A DNA stretch of 64,000 bases. Origin: Betaproteobacteria bacterium. Its GTDB lineage: Bacteria; Pseudomonadota; Gammaproteobacteria; Burkholderiales; Casimicrobiaceae. The notes below the pieces were generated by a model. It did not search any database and was not told where the DNA came from. It was given only the letters and a program-made list of their open reading frames with translations. The DNA lies in contig JAAFJO010000006.1 of NCBI GenBank assembly GCA_013298145.1, positions 62,001 through 126,000 of the forward strand, given 5' to 3'. The stretch's first letter is position 1; every line of letters starts with the position of its first letter. Below, piece after piece: positions 46,661-56,870 of the stretch. The translations under genes were made by a program, and so were the position numbers.

Positions 46661-47812
46661 ATGCAAAACCTACTTGAGCTAACAGCGCCCACGCTCGCAA
46701 AGTTCTTCGAACACATCGGAGAGAAGCCCGCGAGCGTCAAGATGCGTGCGAAGCAAACGCTCAAGTGGTTGCACCAGTCACAGGTGGGCGATTTTTCGGA
46801 GATGACCGATATCGCGAAGACCACCCGCGAAACGCTCGCACGTCACGCGGAGATCCGTGATCTAAACGCGATCAAGGATTCCACCGCGAGCGACGGCACG
46901 CGAAAATGGCTCTTCGATGTCGGCACCTCGGCGGTGGATGCCGTTTTCATCCCCGAAGATGATCGCGGCACGCTCTGCATTTCATCCCAAGCTGGTTGCG
47001 CGCTCGATTGCGCCTTCTGCTCCACCGGTAAGCAAGGATTCAACCGCAATCTCAGCACCGCCGAGATCATCGGCCAGCTTCGCTACGCCAATCGTGCGCT
47101 CAAAGCCGATCAGGGCATCGTCGGGCGCACACCCGACGGCGTGCAACCCATCACAAACGTCGTGATGATGGGCATGGGCGAGCCGCTCGCCAACGTCGAC
47201 GCCGTGATTCCTGCGCTTGAGCTGATGCTGGATGACAACGCGTACGGTTTGTCGCGCCGCCGTGTCACCGTTTCTACCTCTGGCATGGTGCCGCAGATTG
47301 ATGAGCTATCGCAGCGCTGCCCGGTCGCGCTCGCCGTGAGCCTGCACGCGCCAAACGATGCGCTACGCGATGTGTTGGTGCCAATCAACAAGCGCTACCC
47401 GATCAAAGAACTCCTCGCGGCGTGTAACCGCTATCTGGCGCATGCGCCGCGCGACTTCATCACCTTTGAATACGTGATGCTCGACGGCGTGAACGATCAG
47501 GCCGAACACGCAGATCAACTCATAAAGATCGCGCGACAGGTGCCAAGCAAGCTAAACCTTATCCCGTTCAACCCGTTTCCGAACTCAGAATTCAATAAGT
47601 CGCCGCGCGAGCGAATCCTGGCATTTCAGCGGCGCTTGAGCGACGCAGGCATTGTCACCACGATCCGCAAAACACGCGGTGACGCGATTGATGCGGCTTG
47701 CGGACAGCTCGCCGGACAGATCAAAGATCGCACTCGGCGCACGATCGCGATCAAGCCGGCACGCTCCAGCATCGACGCCACCTCTGCACAAGCGTCGAAC
47801 CGTTCGGAATGA
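46661..47812 (+). CDS. rlmN: 23S rRNA/tRNA adenine-C2 methyltransferase RlmN
   Basis: Radical-SAM enzyme that methylates C2 of adenosine 2503 in 23S rRNA and A37 in some tRNAs. The cluster cysteines are C113, C117 and C120 ([13 protein letters not shown]), and the catalytic Cys347 lies in DAACGQLAG. It has 383 residues. [14 protein letters not shown] and SLHAPND are standard motifs. It lies 72 bases after ndk. Confidence 0.96.
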   Translation: MQNLLELTAPTLAKFFEHIGEKPASVKMRAKQTLKWLHQSQVGDFSEMTDIAKTTRETLARHAEIRDLNAIKDSTASDGTRKWLFDVGTSAVDAVFIPEDDRGTLCISSQAGCALDCAFCSTGKQGFNRNLSTAEIIGQLRYANRALKADQGIVGRTPDGVQPITNVVMMGMGEPLANVDAVIPALELMLDDNAYGLSRRRVTVSTSGMVPQIDELSQRCPVALAVSLHAPNDALRDVLVPINKRYPIKELLAACNRYLAHAPRDFITFEYVMLDGVNDQAEHADQLIKIARQVPSKLNLIPFNPFPNSEFNKSPRERILAFQRRLSDAGIVTTIRKTRGDAIDAACGQLAGQIKDRTRRTIAIKPARSSIDATSAQASNRSE

Positions 47813-47887
47813 ATGGAAACCGCTAAAGACAACGGTGAGCAGCGCAGTTAGCATCCGTGCAACCGCTTAAAGTTGGGGAGCAGAAAC

Positions 47888-48721
47888 ATGACACACCGTT
47901 GGATGCAGCGTTCGCGCACCAGAGCCTTCGCCGCGTCGATACTCACCGTATCGACGCTTGCCTTCCTGGGCGGTTGTGCGAATTCACAAAAAAGCAGTGA
48001 TGCCGCCGACGAAGCCTCGCAATCAAGCGCCGGAACGTCTAACGAGAGCCCCGCTCGCTATCGCTCACGTCTTCACACCGAACTCGGCGCAAACTACCTG
48101 CAACGCGGCCAGTACGCAATTGCACTCGAAGAGCTTCGTGAGGCTGTGCGAGTTGATCCAAACTATGGCCTCGCGCACAGCATCATGGGCTTGGTTCACG
48201 CCAACTTAAATGAAGACGCGCGCGCCGAGGCTGCATTCAAGCGCGCCGTCGAAGTTGCCCCTGCGGAAGGTGACATTCGCAACCAATTCGGCTCGTATCT
48301 CTGCGGGCTCGGTCGCGCCGACGAAGGGCTTGCACAGTTCGAAGCCGCGCTTCGCCAGCCGCTCTACCAAACGCCGCAAGTCGCCCTGGAAAACGCAGGA
48401 AGCTGCGCACTCGCGGCATCAAAGATTCGCGTCGCTGAAGGCTATTTCACGCGCCTCGTACAACAAAGCCCGTTTGGCCCACGCGGCTACCAGGGGCTTG
48501 CCGCCGTCGCGCTGAAAACATCTCGGTTCGATGATGTGAAGCGCCACGTTGAGGCCGGATTACGCACACAGCAAGTCACGCCGCAGCTTCTTTTTTTCGG
48601 CGTTTGCGCTGAACGAAAGCTCGGCAATAAGGCTCGTGAGGACGACTATCGCTCGCAATTGAAATCGCGATTCGCAGACTCGCCGCTCAACGAGGCCATT
48701 GATCGCGGGGGATGTGAATGA
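47888..48721 (+). CDS. pilW: Type IV pilus biogenesis/stability lipoprotein PilW (PilF)
   Basis: Outer-membrane lipoprotein that helps the PilQ secretin assemble. The start is the ATG at 47888, with GGGGAG upstream. The 277-residue product has a lipobox (FLGGCANS). Tetratricopeptide repeats follow, covering about residues 55-270 (LGANYLQRGQYAIALEELREA, IMGLVHANLNEDARAEAAFK, FGSYLCGLGRADEGLAQFEAA). Its stop overlaps rodZ by four bases (ATGA). Confidence 0.93.
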   Translation: MTHRWMQRSRTRAFAASILTVSTLAFLGGCANSQKSSDAADEASQSSAGTSNESPARYRSRLHTELGANYLQRGQYAIALEELREAVRVDPNYGLAHSIMGLVHANLNEDARAEAAFKRAVEVAPAEGDIRNQFGSYLCGLGRADEGLAQFEAALRQPLYQTPQVALENAGSCALAASKIRVAEGYFTRLVQQSPFGPRGYQGLAAVALKTSRFDDVKRHVEAGLRTQQVTPQLLFFGVCAERKLGNKAREDDYRSQLKSRFADSPLNEAIDRGGCE

Positions 48722-49779
48722 ACGATACAGTCATGGGCGACACGATCACTGATCGCACGCCCAATTTGGCGGGCGGCGCGTTGCGCGCAGCGCGGGAAAA
48801 GGCGGGGCTCACGGCGGAAGAAGTCGCCAGCAAGCTGAAGCTTTCGGCGCGGCAAATTCTCGCGATTGAAGCGGAAGATTGGGCAAACTTGCCCGAGCGT
48901 ACCTTTACACGCGGCTTCTTCTACAGCTACGCGCGATTGGTTCATGTCGATAAATCGGTGATCGACCAAAGCTTCTCTCGGCGCGCTGCCGCATTAAATG
49001 AGATGCGTACGCTGCCCGAGGGTATCGGGGAGGTCACGGTCGAGAATACGAGCGCGCGTAGCGCTCTCGCCAAATGGTTAATCCCGGCGGCTCTGCTCGC
49101 TGCGTTGTTGGCAGGCATTGCGTGGTTTGTCTATAAAGACGTGCCTTTTCCAAAAGCGGCCTCGCGCCTACCTCTTGAGCCCGTCGCCAAAGCGCTGCCG
49201 CCCAGCGCTCCCAGCACAGATGCGTCGCCCGTAACGGCGAATAGCGGCACCACAAGCGCGCAGGCTGCTGGAACTAACGTCACCAGCGGTGCAAATACGC
49301 CACTCGCCGCAGGATCAACAACTTCGATCACTGGCACACAACCTTCCTCGCCTACCCCAGCTTCCGCCGGGGCAAGCGTCCCGATTTCTTTATTAGCAAG
49401 TAATTCATTAACAAGCGCCTCGCCCGCGGCTAATCAGACGAATTCGCCTGGAGCCGCCGTCTCGAATGCATCGGGAGTTGCCGGTCAGCCCGCGCCGGCC
49501 GCTGCGCCCACGCCGGTAGCGCCAGCCGCGCGGGCGCTCGCGAAGGGCGAGCGGCGCATCGTGATCGAAGCGACCGGCCGCTCGTGGAGCGAAGCGCGCG
49601 CTGGTGGCGACGTAGTGCTCTCCGAAATGCTGAGCGGTAACTCGCGCGAATTCATCGCCAAAGGCCCGATCTCCTTTGTGATCGGAAATTCGAGCAACGT
49701 CAAACTTTCAATTGACGGCAAGCCCTACGATTTTTCTCCACACGTGCGCAATGAAGTCGCACGTTTCCGCGTCGAATAA
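48718..49779 (+). CDS. rodZ: RodZ-like helix-turn-helix membrane protein
   Basis: Links the MreB cytoskeleton to the membrane in rod-shaped bacteria. The 353-residue protein has an N-terminal Xre-type HTH (LRAAREKAGLTAEEVASKLKL, at about 21-85), one membrane segment at about 120-141 (LIPAALLAALLAGIAWFVY), a long Ala/Ser/Thr/Pro-rich periplasmic linker, and a C-terminal DUF4115 domain from about 277 (GERRIVIEATGRSWSEARA). It is coupled to pilW and followed by ispG. Confidence 0.9.
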   Translation: MNDTVMGDTITDRTPNLAGGALRAAREKAGLTAEEVASKLKLSARQILAIEAEDWANLPERTFTRGFFYSYARLVHVDKSVIDQSFSRRAAALNEMRTLPEGIGEVTVENTSARSALAKWLIPAALLAALLAGIAWFVYKDVPFPKAASRLPLEPVAKALPPSAPSTDASPVTANSGTTSAQAAGTNVTSGANTPLAAGSTTSITGTQPSSPTPASAGASVPISLLASNSLTSASPAANQTNSPGAAVSNASGVAGQPAPAAAPTPVAPAARALAKGERRIVIEATGRSWSEARAGGDVVLSEMLSGNSREFIAKGPISFVIGNSSNVKLSIDGKPYDFSPHVRNEVARFRVE

Positions 49780-49816
49780 CTCTCGCTTCGTCGCTCCTCG
49801 CTAGACCATCGTATCC

Positions 49817-51109
<1,293 letters not shown>

Positions 51110-51124
51110 TCGCACGTCGCTTCC

Positions 51125-51460
51125 ATGAAGTACGACTGTCCACATTGCGGGGAAAATCTCCGAATGAGACTAGTCAAAAGTGTCGCGGCCGATGGCGTAC
51201 GTAAGTTTTTGCCTGCAATTGGCAAGACAGTGTGCCCAATCTGCCAACGCGCGATCACGGCTGATCCGCATTGGAGCGAGGTAATTGTCGGTATTGTTGC
51301 TGCTATTCCAGTGCTGCTTTTGTTCCACGTTGATTTGTTTCAAAACCACAAAAAAGAAGCGATCATTGGAATCGTGATTTGGTTTGCCATAGTAACGGGC
51401 ATCATTACGTGGTCTCACTTCCGCTATTTGCGTAGCTGGCAGCGATACCGAGCGCCGTAG
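51125..51460 (+). CDS. Small zinc-ribbon membrane protein, unknown function
   Basis: I do not recognise the family. The 111-residue protein has an N-terminal zinc ribbon (CPHCGENL and CPICQRAI, at about residues 5-8 and 38-41) and two membrane helices at about 53-70 and 80-97. It starts 15 bases after ispG, so it may be co-transcribed. It lies between the ispG block and a repeat-rich gap and is not part of the conserved gene order. Confidence 0.72.
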   Translation: MKYDCPHCGENLRMRLVKSVAADGVRKFLPAIGKTVCPICQRAITADPHWSEVIVGIVAAIPVLLLFHVDLFQNHKKEAIIGIVIWFAIVTGIITWSHFRYLRSWQRYRAP

Positions 51461-51823
51461 CCCGGATGCTCGCATCCGGGTTCCCGTAACCCCGTCGCGA
51501 AGCGATCACTCGTTCGTAGCCGCAACGAAACGAAGTGGAATCGAGGCAATCGTTGCGAAAAAGTGCATCGATTCCGTTTCACTGCATCGCGGCTACGACC
51601 GTCACTCCTCGGGGGTAGGCGCGGGCTTGACCGCGCTCCCGTCTCACAGAGAATTGTTCGCATTAGGCATCTACGCGGAGGACAAGGAAGCGCGGTCAAG
51701 CCCGCGCCTGCCAATGGCCGCCGTTTCCCTCGACGAGCCCACGATGAAATGCATCGTCACAAACGGAAGAGAGTGCTGCGCCCCGAATGCGAGAATCCAA
51801 GAACGACACCCGGCATCTGAAAC
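51461..51823. repeat. Composite REP-like repeat region
   Basis: 363 bases with no gene and at least three structures. The first is a perfect hairpin CCCGGATG/CATCCGGG with a CTCG loop (51461-51480). The second is an imperfect long inverted pair beginning GTAGCCGC and ending GCGGCTAC (about 51517-51597). The third is two inverted copies of GGCGCGGGCTTGACCGCGC (51615-51637 and 51689-51712). Similar elements are known in beta- and gammaproteobacterial genomes as REP-type repeats. Confidence 0.72.
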
Positions 51824-52081
51824 ATGACAAAAATCATCTGGATAGTGAGCTTGGCCGCACTGCCGATTGCCGCAATCAAGTTCGACGCGCCCAAGTGGCT
51901 ATGTTTATTGCTGGCTACACCTTTTTTGGTCTACCTGATGTTTCGCAAGGAGGAAACTGAAGAGCGATCGCTCGGCGAAGGTTTTGCGAAGTTTCGTGGT
52001 CCGCTTCTGATCGCAATTCTCATTGGCGGACTTTTGCTGGCCGCCGACATATTTCGCTTCGCAGGCGCTCTGTTTCGGTAG
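51824..52081 (+). CDS. Small membrane protein, unknown function
   Basis: An 85-residue protein with three hydrophobic stretches (IIWIVSLAALPIAAI, WLCLLLATPFLVYLMF, GPLLIAILIGGLLLAADI) separated by charged segments (RKEETEERSLGEG). No family recognised. It is isolated between the repeat region and a convergent gene. Coding is supported mainly by the regular membrane pattern. Confidence 0.55.
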   Translation: MTKIIWIVSLAALPIAAIKFDAPKWLCLLLATPFLVYLMFRKEETEERSLGEGFAKFRGPLLIAILIGGLLLAADIFRFAGALFR

Positions 52082-52166
52082 GTACGTCGCGAATCGATGA
52101 GTTTTGGGTCCCGTCCAAGCGAAATAAGACCACGTTTTTGCTATCGTGGTCAAACAAGGCAACTTA

Positions 52167-53132
52167 TCAATCCAGCTTGATATTCGCCGCCTTGATGATC
52201 TTCGTCCAGCGTTCGTTTTCACTTTGAATCAGAGACGAGAATTCCGCCGGAGATGTGTGCACAATGGACGAGCCGCTGGCTTCGAGCTTTGCCTTCACGT
52301 CTGCGCGCGCGAGTGCGCGACCGACCGCGTCCGAAAGACGTTTTGCAACATCGGCCGGCACGCCCGCGGGCGCGACTACACCTTGCCAACCGGACGTTTC
52401 CAATCCAGGAAACCCAGCCTCGCGCACAGTGGTTACGCTCGGCAGTTCGGGGTTGCGCGTTTTGCCGGTGACGTAGATCGCTTTGAGTTTGCCGCCTTTG
52501 ATATTGGGCATCACCACCGCTGCGACATCAACCAGCAAATGCACGGTGCCGCCCATCAAATCGGTGACTGCCGGCGCGCTACCTTTGTAGGGCACATGCA
52601 GGAGCTTGACGCCTGCTTGCGCGTTTAGGAGTTCGCCGTTTAAGTGGGTGATCGAGCCTGAGCCTCCGGATGCAAAGGTCGCTTTGTCGGCATTCGCTTT
52701 CGCCCAGGCGATGAATTCAGCCATGGTGTTCGCGGGATGCGACGCGGGAATTGCGGCGATGTAGGCCGCGCCCGTCGTCTGCGTGATGTGAGTGAAGTCT
52801 TTCACCGGATCATACGGGCGCTTCTCGGCCATGTTTGGTGCGAGCGCGAAGGGGCCCATGTTGGCAATCAAGATCGTTGAGCCGTCAGCAGGCGCGCGGG
52901 TCAATTCCTGAGCCGCGACGACGCCGCCCGCACCGGGCTTGTTTTCAACGATCACCGGGGTTTTCAATTCGTCTTGCAGTGCGGGTTGCAACGTACGAGC
53001 GATTAAGTCGATGCCGCCGCCGGGCGGAAAACCAACGATGATCTTCACGGGCTTGTTCGATTGAGCGACGACGATACTCGCGAGCGCGGCGGTTGCAGCG
53101 AACGCTGCGAAGCGCGTAACGAACAGTTTCAT
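52167..53132 (-). CDS. Bug-family tripartite tricarboxylate transporter receptor
   Basis: Periplasmic solute-binding protein, 321 residues. A signal peptide (FAAFAATAALASIVVA) is followed by KPVKIIVGFPPGGGIDLIAR and VIVENKPGAGGVVAAQEL, the diagnostic Bug signatures. Ligands in this family are usually carboxylates. No TctA or TctB transporter genes are adjacent, which is common for the many orphan Bug genes in Burkholderiales. Confidence 0.95.
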   Translation of the reverse strand: MKLFVTRFAAFAATAALASIVVAQSNKPVKIIVGFPPGGGIDLIARTLQPALQDELKTPVIVENKPGAGGVVAAQELTRAPADGSTILIANMGPFALAPNMAEKRPYDPVKDFTHITQTTGAAYIAAIPASHPANTMAEFIAWAKANADKATFASGGSGSITHLNGELLNAQAGVKLLHVPYKGSAPAVTDLMGGTVHLLVDVAAVVMPNIKGGKLKAIYVTGKTRNPELPSVTTVREAGFPGLETSGWQGVVAPAGVPADVAKRLSDAVGRALARADVKAKLEASGSSIVHTSPAEFSSLIQSENERWTKIIKAANIKLD

Positions 53133-53571
53133 GGAACCTCCCTAGATCGTTTTTTTGCAATTCGTATCGTAATGTACGCCGAAGCTCGCGGTGCGGGCTT
53201 GACCGCACTTCGTCGTTGGTACCCCCAAGCGCGGTCAAGCCCGCGCCTACACGCCTGCGCTCCACTAGAATCAAGGTTTTCGAACCGTGCTTTTTTCACC
53301 GATATCGTCTATGTTTTCGTCGGCCTCGTTTCTCCGCTTGCGACACCTTCGGGTGACACAATAAAGATCACCCCGGCGTGTGATTTCCGAGCTTTGCTTG
53401 CCATAAATTTAGGCAAGACTTCCTCAAAACATCACTTCTACAGCACGTCCCAGCACTTGCTTTCTTCGCCCAAAGTTATTGGGGAAATAAGGCGAATAAG
53501 CGCTATTTCGGAAACAAACATTTTTTGCGTCTTCGCCCTGATAAATCCGGCGATCCGCCATAGAGTTAAAC
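53133..53571. other. Intergenic region upstream of hisS
   Basis: 439 bases without a gene. REP-like units lie at 53190-53250. A possible sigma-70 promoter reads TTGCGA (53338-53343), 17 bases, ATAAAG (53361-53366), overlapping a small GACACC/GGTGAC hairpin. hisS starts at 53572, about 200 bases later. Confidence 0.45.
53190..53250. repeat. Inverted pair of REP-like units
   Basis: GTGCGGGCTTGACCGCACTT (53191-53210) and AGCGCGGTCAAGCCCGCGCC (53228-53247) are an inverted pair of the same unit found at 38131-38167 and 51615-51712. Confidence 0.72.
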
Positions 53572-54843
53572 ATGGAAAAACTGCAATCTGTCCGGGGCAT
53601 GAACGACGTTCTCCCGGACGAATCCCGCAAATGGGAATTTTTTGAAGCGACGGTCACCAAGATTGCGCGGCAGTACGGCTATCGCAACATGCGCGCGCCG
53701 ATTGTTGAACACACGCCGCTTTTCGTGCGCTCAATCGGCGAGGTGACTGACATCGTTGAGAAGGAGATGTATTCCTTCGAAGACAAATTAAACGGCGAGA
53801 AACTCACGCTTCGTCCTGAGTTGACTGCGGGCCTCGTGCGTGCGGCGATTGAAGCGAACCTCACGTACAACGGGCCCGTTCGCATTTACAACCTGGGCGA
53901 GGTGTTTCGTCACGAGCGCCCGCAGAAGGGGCGCTATCGTCAATTCAATCAGTTTGACGTTGAATGCTTCGGCTTCGAGGGGCCGGACGTCGATGCGGAA
54001 TTGATGATCATGACCGCGCGTATCTGGAAGGCACTCGGCATTAATGATGTGCGTCTTGAGATCAACTCGCTCGGTAACACCGAAGAGCGGAATGCGTACC
54101 GCGCAAAACTGATCGCGTTTTACGAATCGCACCTGACTGCACTCGACGACGAGGCGAAGCGGCGTTTGCACACAAATCCGATGCGCATCCTGGATAGCAA
54201 AGTCGCAAGCGTGATTGAGGTGAACAAGAACGCGCCGAACCTGCTCGATTCGCTCGAAGCCGAATCGCGCGCGCATTTCGATGGATTGCAACGGCTTCTG
54301 ACTGAGGCGGGCGTTGCGTTCGTCGTGAATCCGCGAATCGTCCGCGGTATGGATTACTACAACCGCACGGCGTTTGAATTCGTCACCGAGCGCTTCGGCA
54401 ATCCACTTACCGTCTGTGGCGGCGGTCGCTACGATGGGCTTTTCGAGCAATTGGGCGGCAAACCGACGCCGGGGATCGGCTACGGCATGGGCGTCGAGCG
54501 CGTGCTGATGATGATCGAGGATTCGGTCGCCTTCGGGCAGCTTGACGCCTACCTCGTGCACGCGGGCGAGGCGGCGCGCGTGGCCGCTGGAAAACTCGCC
54601 GAAGCCTTGCGCGATGCGGGTTTGGCGGTCGCCCAACATGCTGGCGGCGGCAGCTTCAAGAGCCAAATGAAGAAGGCGGACGCGAGCGGCGCTCGCTTCG
54701 CCTTGATCGTCGGCGACAACGAAGCGGCGGCAGGCACCGTGGCAGTGAAACCCCTTCGAGACGCCAGCGGCGCGCCGATTCAGGGCGAACAGGCGATAAT
54801 TACGGGTTTATCAGTGGCCGAGCACATCCGCTCGGTCGCGTAG
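53572..54843 (+). CDS. hisS: Histidine-tRNA ligase
   Basis: Class II aminoacyl-tRNA synthetase, 423 residues. Motif 1 region VRGMNDVLPDESRKWEFFE, the motif 2 arginine in EVFRHERPQKGRYRQFNQFD, the histidine-binding LVVGGGRYD-like loop (TVCGGGRYDGLFEQLGG) and the motif 3 region GIGYGMGVERVLMMIE are all intact. The C-terminal anticodon-binding domain ends around RSVA. First gene of the hisS-yfgM-bamB-der series. Confidence 0.97.
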   Translation: MEKLQSVRGMNDVLPDESRKWEFFEATVTKIARQYGYRNMRAPIVEHTPLFVRSIGEVTDIVEKEMYSFEDKLNGEKLTLRPELTAGLVRAAIEANLTYNGPVRIYNLGEVFRHERPQKGRYRQFNQFDVECFGFEGPDVDAELMIMTARIWKALGINDVRLEINSLGNTEERNAYRAKLIAFYESHLTALDDEAKRRLHTNPMRILDSKVASVIEVNKNAPNLLDSLEAESRAHFDGLQRLLTEAGVAFVVNPRIVRGMDYYNRTAFEFVTERFGNPLTVCGGGRYDGLFEQLGGKPTPGIGYGMGVERVLMMIEDSVAFGQLDAYLVHAGEAARVAAGKLAEALRDAGLAVAQHAGGGSFKSQMKKADASGARFALIVGDNEAAAGTVAVKPLRDASGAPIQGEQAIITGLSVAEHIRSVA

Positions 54844-54857
54844 GCGTTCTACGGGCG

Positions 54858-54875
54858 GCCGCCGCCGCCGCCGCC
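54858..54875. repeat. GCC trinucleotide repeat in the hisS-yfgM gap
   Basis: Six tandem GCC units lie between the hisS stop and the yfgM start (gap 87 bases). A pure microsatellite of this kind in a bacterial gap is likely to vary in length. Confidence 0.7.
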
Positions 54876-54930
54876 GCGGTCGAACCCGACGGAATCCGTA
54901 CCCCAAGCACATTAAGCACGAATACGAATC

Positions 54931-55671
54931 ATGGCTGCATACGATCTCGACGAACAAGAAAAACTAGGTGACCTCAAAGCTTGGTGGGCCAGGAACGGCA
55001 ACATCGTCACCGGCATAGTGGTTGTGCTCGCGCTTGCCGTTGCCGGCACGCAAGGCTGGAAGTGGTGGAATAAGAAGCAAGCGAACGAAGCAAGCACGCT
55101 CTATTTCGCCATCAACGAAGGCATTCAGAAAAACGAAGCGGCGAAGATCAAAGACGCTGCCGCACAATTGCTCGAAAAATTCCCGAGCACGGGCTTCGCT
55201 CCTCGCGGCGCCCTGCTCGCGGCAAAAGCGGCCTTTGACGCGAACGATCTCGACGGCGCGAAGAAAAACCTGGAGTGGGTCGTCGCCAACAGTAAAGAAG
55301 ACGAGCTCAAAAACGTAGCCCGCCTTCGCCTTGCTGCCGTTTTGATGGACAAGAAGGAATTCGACGCGGCGCTCGCGGCGCTCGATGCAAAACATCACGA
55401 ATCGTTTGCGGGGCTCTTCCTGGATGCCAAAGGCGACGTGTTTAAGTTGCAAGGTAAATTCGCCGACGCGAAAACGGCGTATGAAGAAGCGCTCAAGAAG
55501 CTCGATTCGAAGGGCTCGCAGCGCCAGATTACGCAGCTCAAACTTGACAGCCTACCGCTTGCAACCGTAGCGCAAGCGGTTGCCGCGCCTGCCACTGTCG
55601 CTCCCGCGGCTGCCCCTGCCGCACCTGCCGCACCGGCGGCCGCTCCCGCAAAGTCTGAAACCAAGAAATGA
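54931..55671 (+). CDS. yfgM: YfgM-like membrane-anchored TPR chaperone partner
   Basis: Ancillary SecYEG/PpiD-associated protein. One N-terminal membrane segment (NGNIVTGIVVVLALAVAGTQ, at about 23-43) precedes a periplasmic helical domain of TPR-like units (DEQEKLGDLKAWWARN at the start is diagnostic). The last 45 residues are an Ala/Pro-rich, probably disordered tail. It has 246 residues. Its stop overlaps bamB (ATGA). Confidence 0.92.
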   Translation: MAAYDLDEQEKLGDLKAWWARNGNIVTGIVVVLALAVAGTQGWKWWNKKQANEASTLYFAINEGIQKNEAAKIKDAAAQLLEKFPSTGFAPRGALLAAKAAFDANDLDGAKKNLEWVVANSKEDELKNVARLRLAAVLMDKKEFDAALAALDAKHHESFAGLFLDAKGDVFKLQGKFADAKTAYEEALKKLDSKGSQRQITQLKLDSLPLATVAQAVAAPATVAPAAAPAAPAAPAAAPAKSETKK

Positions 55672-56843
55672 TCGGCACGACCATGCGCGTCAACCGTATA
55701 GCTTTTGTCGTCGTGGCTGTGTCTGCATTGGCACTCGGTGGGTGTAGCTACCTGCCCACGGCTTTCGGCGGTTCAGTTGCGAAGCCCAATTTACCTGCGG
55801 CGGCGGGCGCAGTTGCTGTCACACCCGCGTGGAGCGTATCGCTTGGCGGCTCCCAACTCGCAGCGCTGCTCCCTGCAATTGCTGACGGCAAGGTTTACGC
55901 TGCCCACCAAGACGGAACGCTCATCGTTGTTGACGAAAAAACTGGCGCGCAGAATTCACGCTGGAGCCTGCCGCAGGGCGCAGGTCGCGTGAGCGGCGGC
56001 GTAGGCGTTGGTAGCGGGCTTGTGGTGGTGTCCACCCAGAAAGCTGAAGTATTCGCCTTTGATTCAGCCAGCGTGAGCGGCGCGCCGAAGTGGCGCGTTC
56101 GCATCCCCACAGAATCGATCGTTCCAGCGGCCATTGCCGACGGCGTCGTGGTGGTCCCCATGATCGATGGCAACATCGTCGGACTTGACGCAACCACGGG
56201 CGCACGCAAGTGGACTGTGCAGCGCCAAATCCCGTCGTTAACCGTGCGTGCCGGATCCGTTCCGCTTGCGACGCGTGGCGGTGTGTTCATCGGCACCCCA
56301 ACCGGTCGCATGCTCGCCGTCGATTTGGCGACTGGGGCAATTGGTTGGGAGGCAACCGTTGCCAATCCCAAGGGCGCCTCTGAACTTGAACGTTTGATCG
56401 ATGTAGCAGGGCGGCCTTCGGTGGATGCCGAGCGCGCCTGTGCATCTGCATATCAGGGACGAGTGGCATGCTTTGATGTTCAGCGCGGCACGCCGCTCTG
56501 GTCACGCGATATCGGCTCAATCTCCGGCACCGTGCTCGATGAAAAGCATGTGTACGTGACCGACGACAAAGGCGTGGCCTACGCGCTTGATCGCGCGACG
56601 GGCGGAACGATGTGGAAGCAAGAGCTGCTCGCCACGCGCGTCGCGACTGCGGTGGCTCTTGTGGGTGGAAACTATCTGGTGCTCGATAACGAGGGCAATG
56701 TTCATAGCCTGGATAAAGCCACCGGACGTATCGTTGGCCGTACGCTCGGAAGCACCAAAGTTGTTGGCGGTTTCACCCAAGGCAATGGGTTTGCTTACGC
56801 GATTACAGCCGCTGGACAACTCGTTGCCTTCGGCGCGCGCTAA
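55668..56843 (+). CDS. bamB: Outer-membrane assembly lipoprotein BamB
   Basis: Beta-propeller lipoprotein of the BAM complex. A signal peptide and lipobox (LALGGCSYLP) precede PQQ-like blades (TPAWSVSLGGSQLAALLPAI, GAQNSRWSLPQGAGRVSGG, GLDATTGARKWTVQ, LDRATGGTMWKQELL). It has 391 residues from the overlapping ATG; an ATG at 55683 is an alternative start. It sits between yfgM and der, as in most betaproteobacteria. Confidence 0.95.
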   Translation: MIGTTMRVNRIAFVVVAVSALALGGCSYLPTAFGGSVAKPNLPAAAGAVAVTPAWSVSLGGSQLAALLPAIADGKVYAAHQDGTLIVVDEKTGAQNSRWSLPQGAGRVSGGVGVGSGLVVVSTQKAEVFAFDSASVSGAPKWRVRIPTESIVPAAIADGVVVVPMIDGNIVGLDATTGARKWTVQRQIPSLTVRAGSVPLATRGGVFIGTPTGRMLAVDLATGAIGWEATVANPKGASELERLIDVAGRPSVDAERACASAYQGRVACFDVQRGTPLWSRDIGSISGTVLDEKHVYVTDDKGVAYALDRATGGTMWKQELLATRVATAVALVGGNYLVLDNEGNVHSLDKATGRIVGRTLGSTKVVGGFTQGNGFAYAITAAGQLVAFGAR

Positions 56844-56870
56844 CGCGCCGCTGCTTAATCGGCCCTCCCC

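Noticed and set aside
51461..51823. A CRISPR array
   Set aside because: The repeats here are inverted and of different families, without equal-length direct repeats and spacers.
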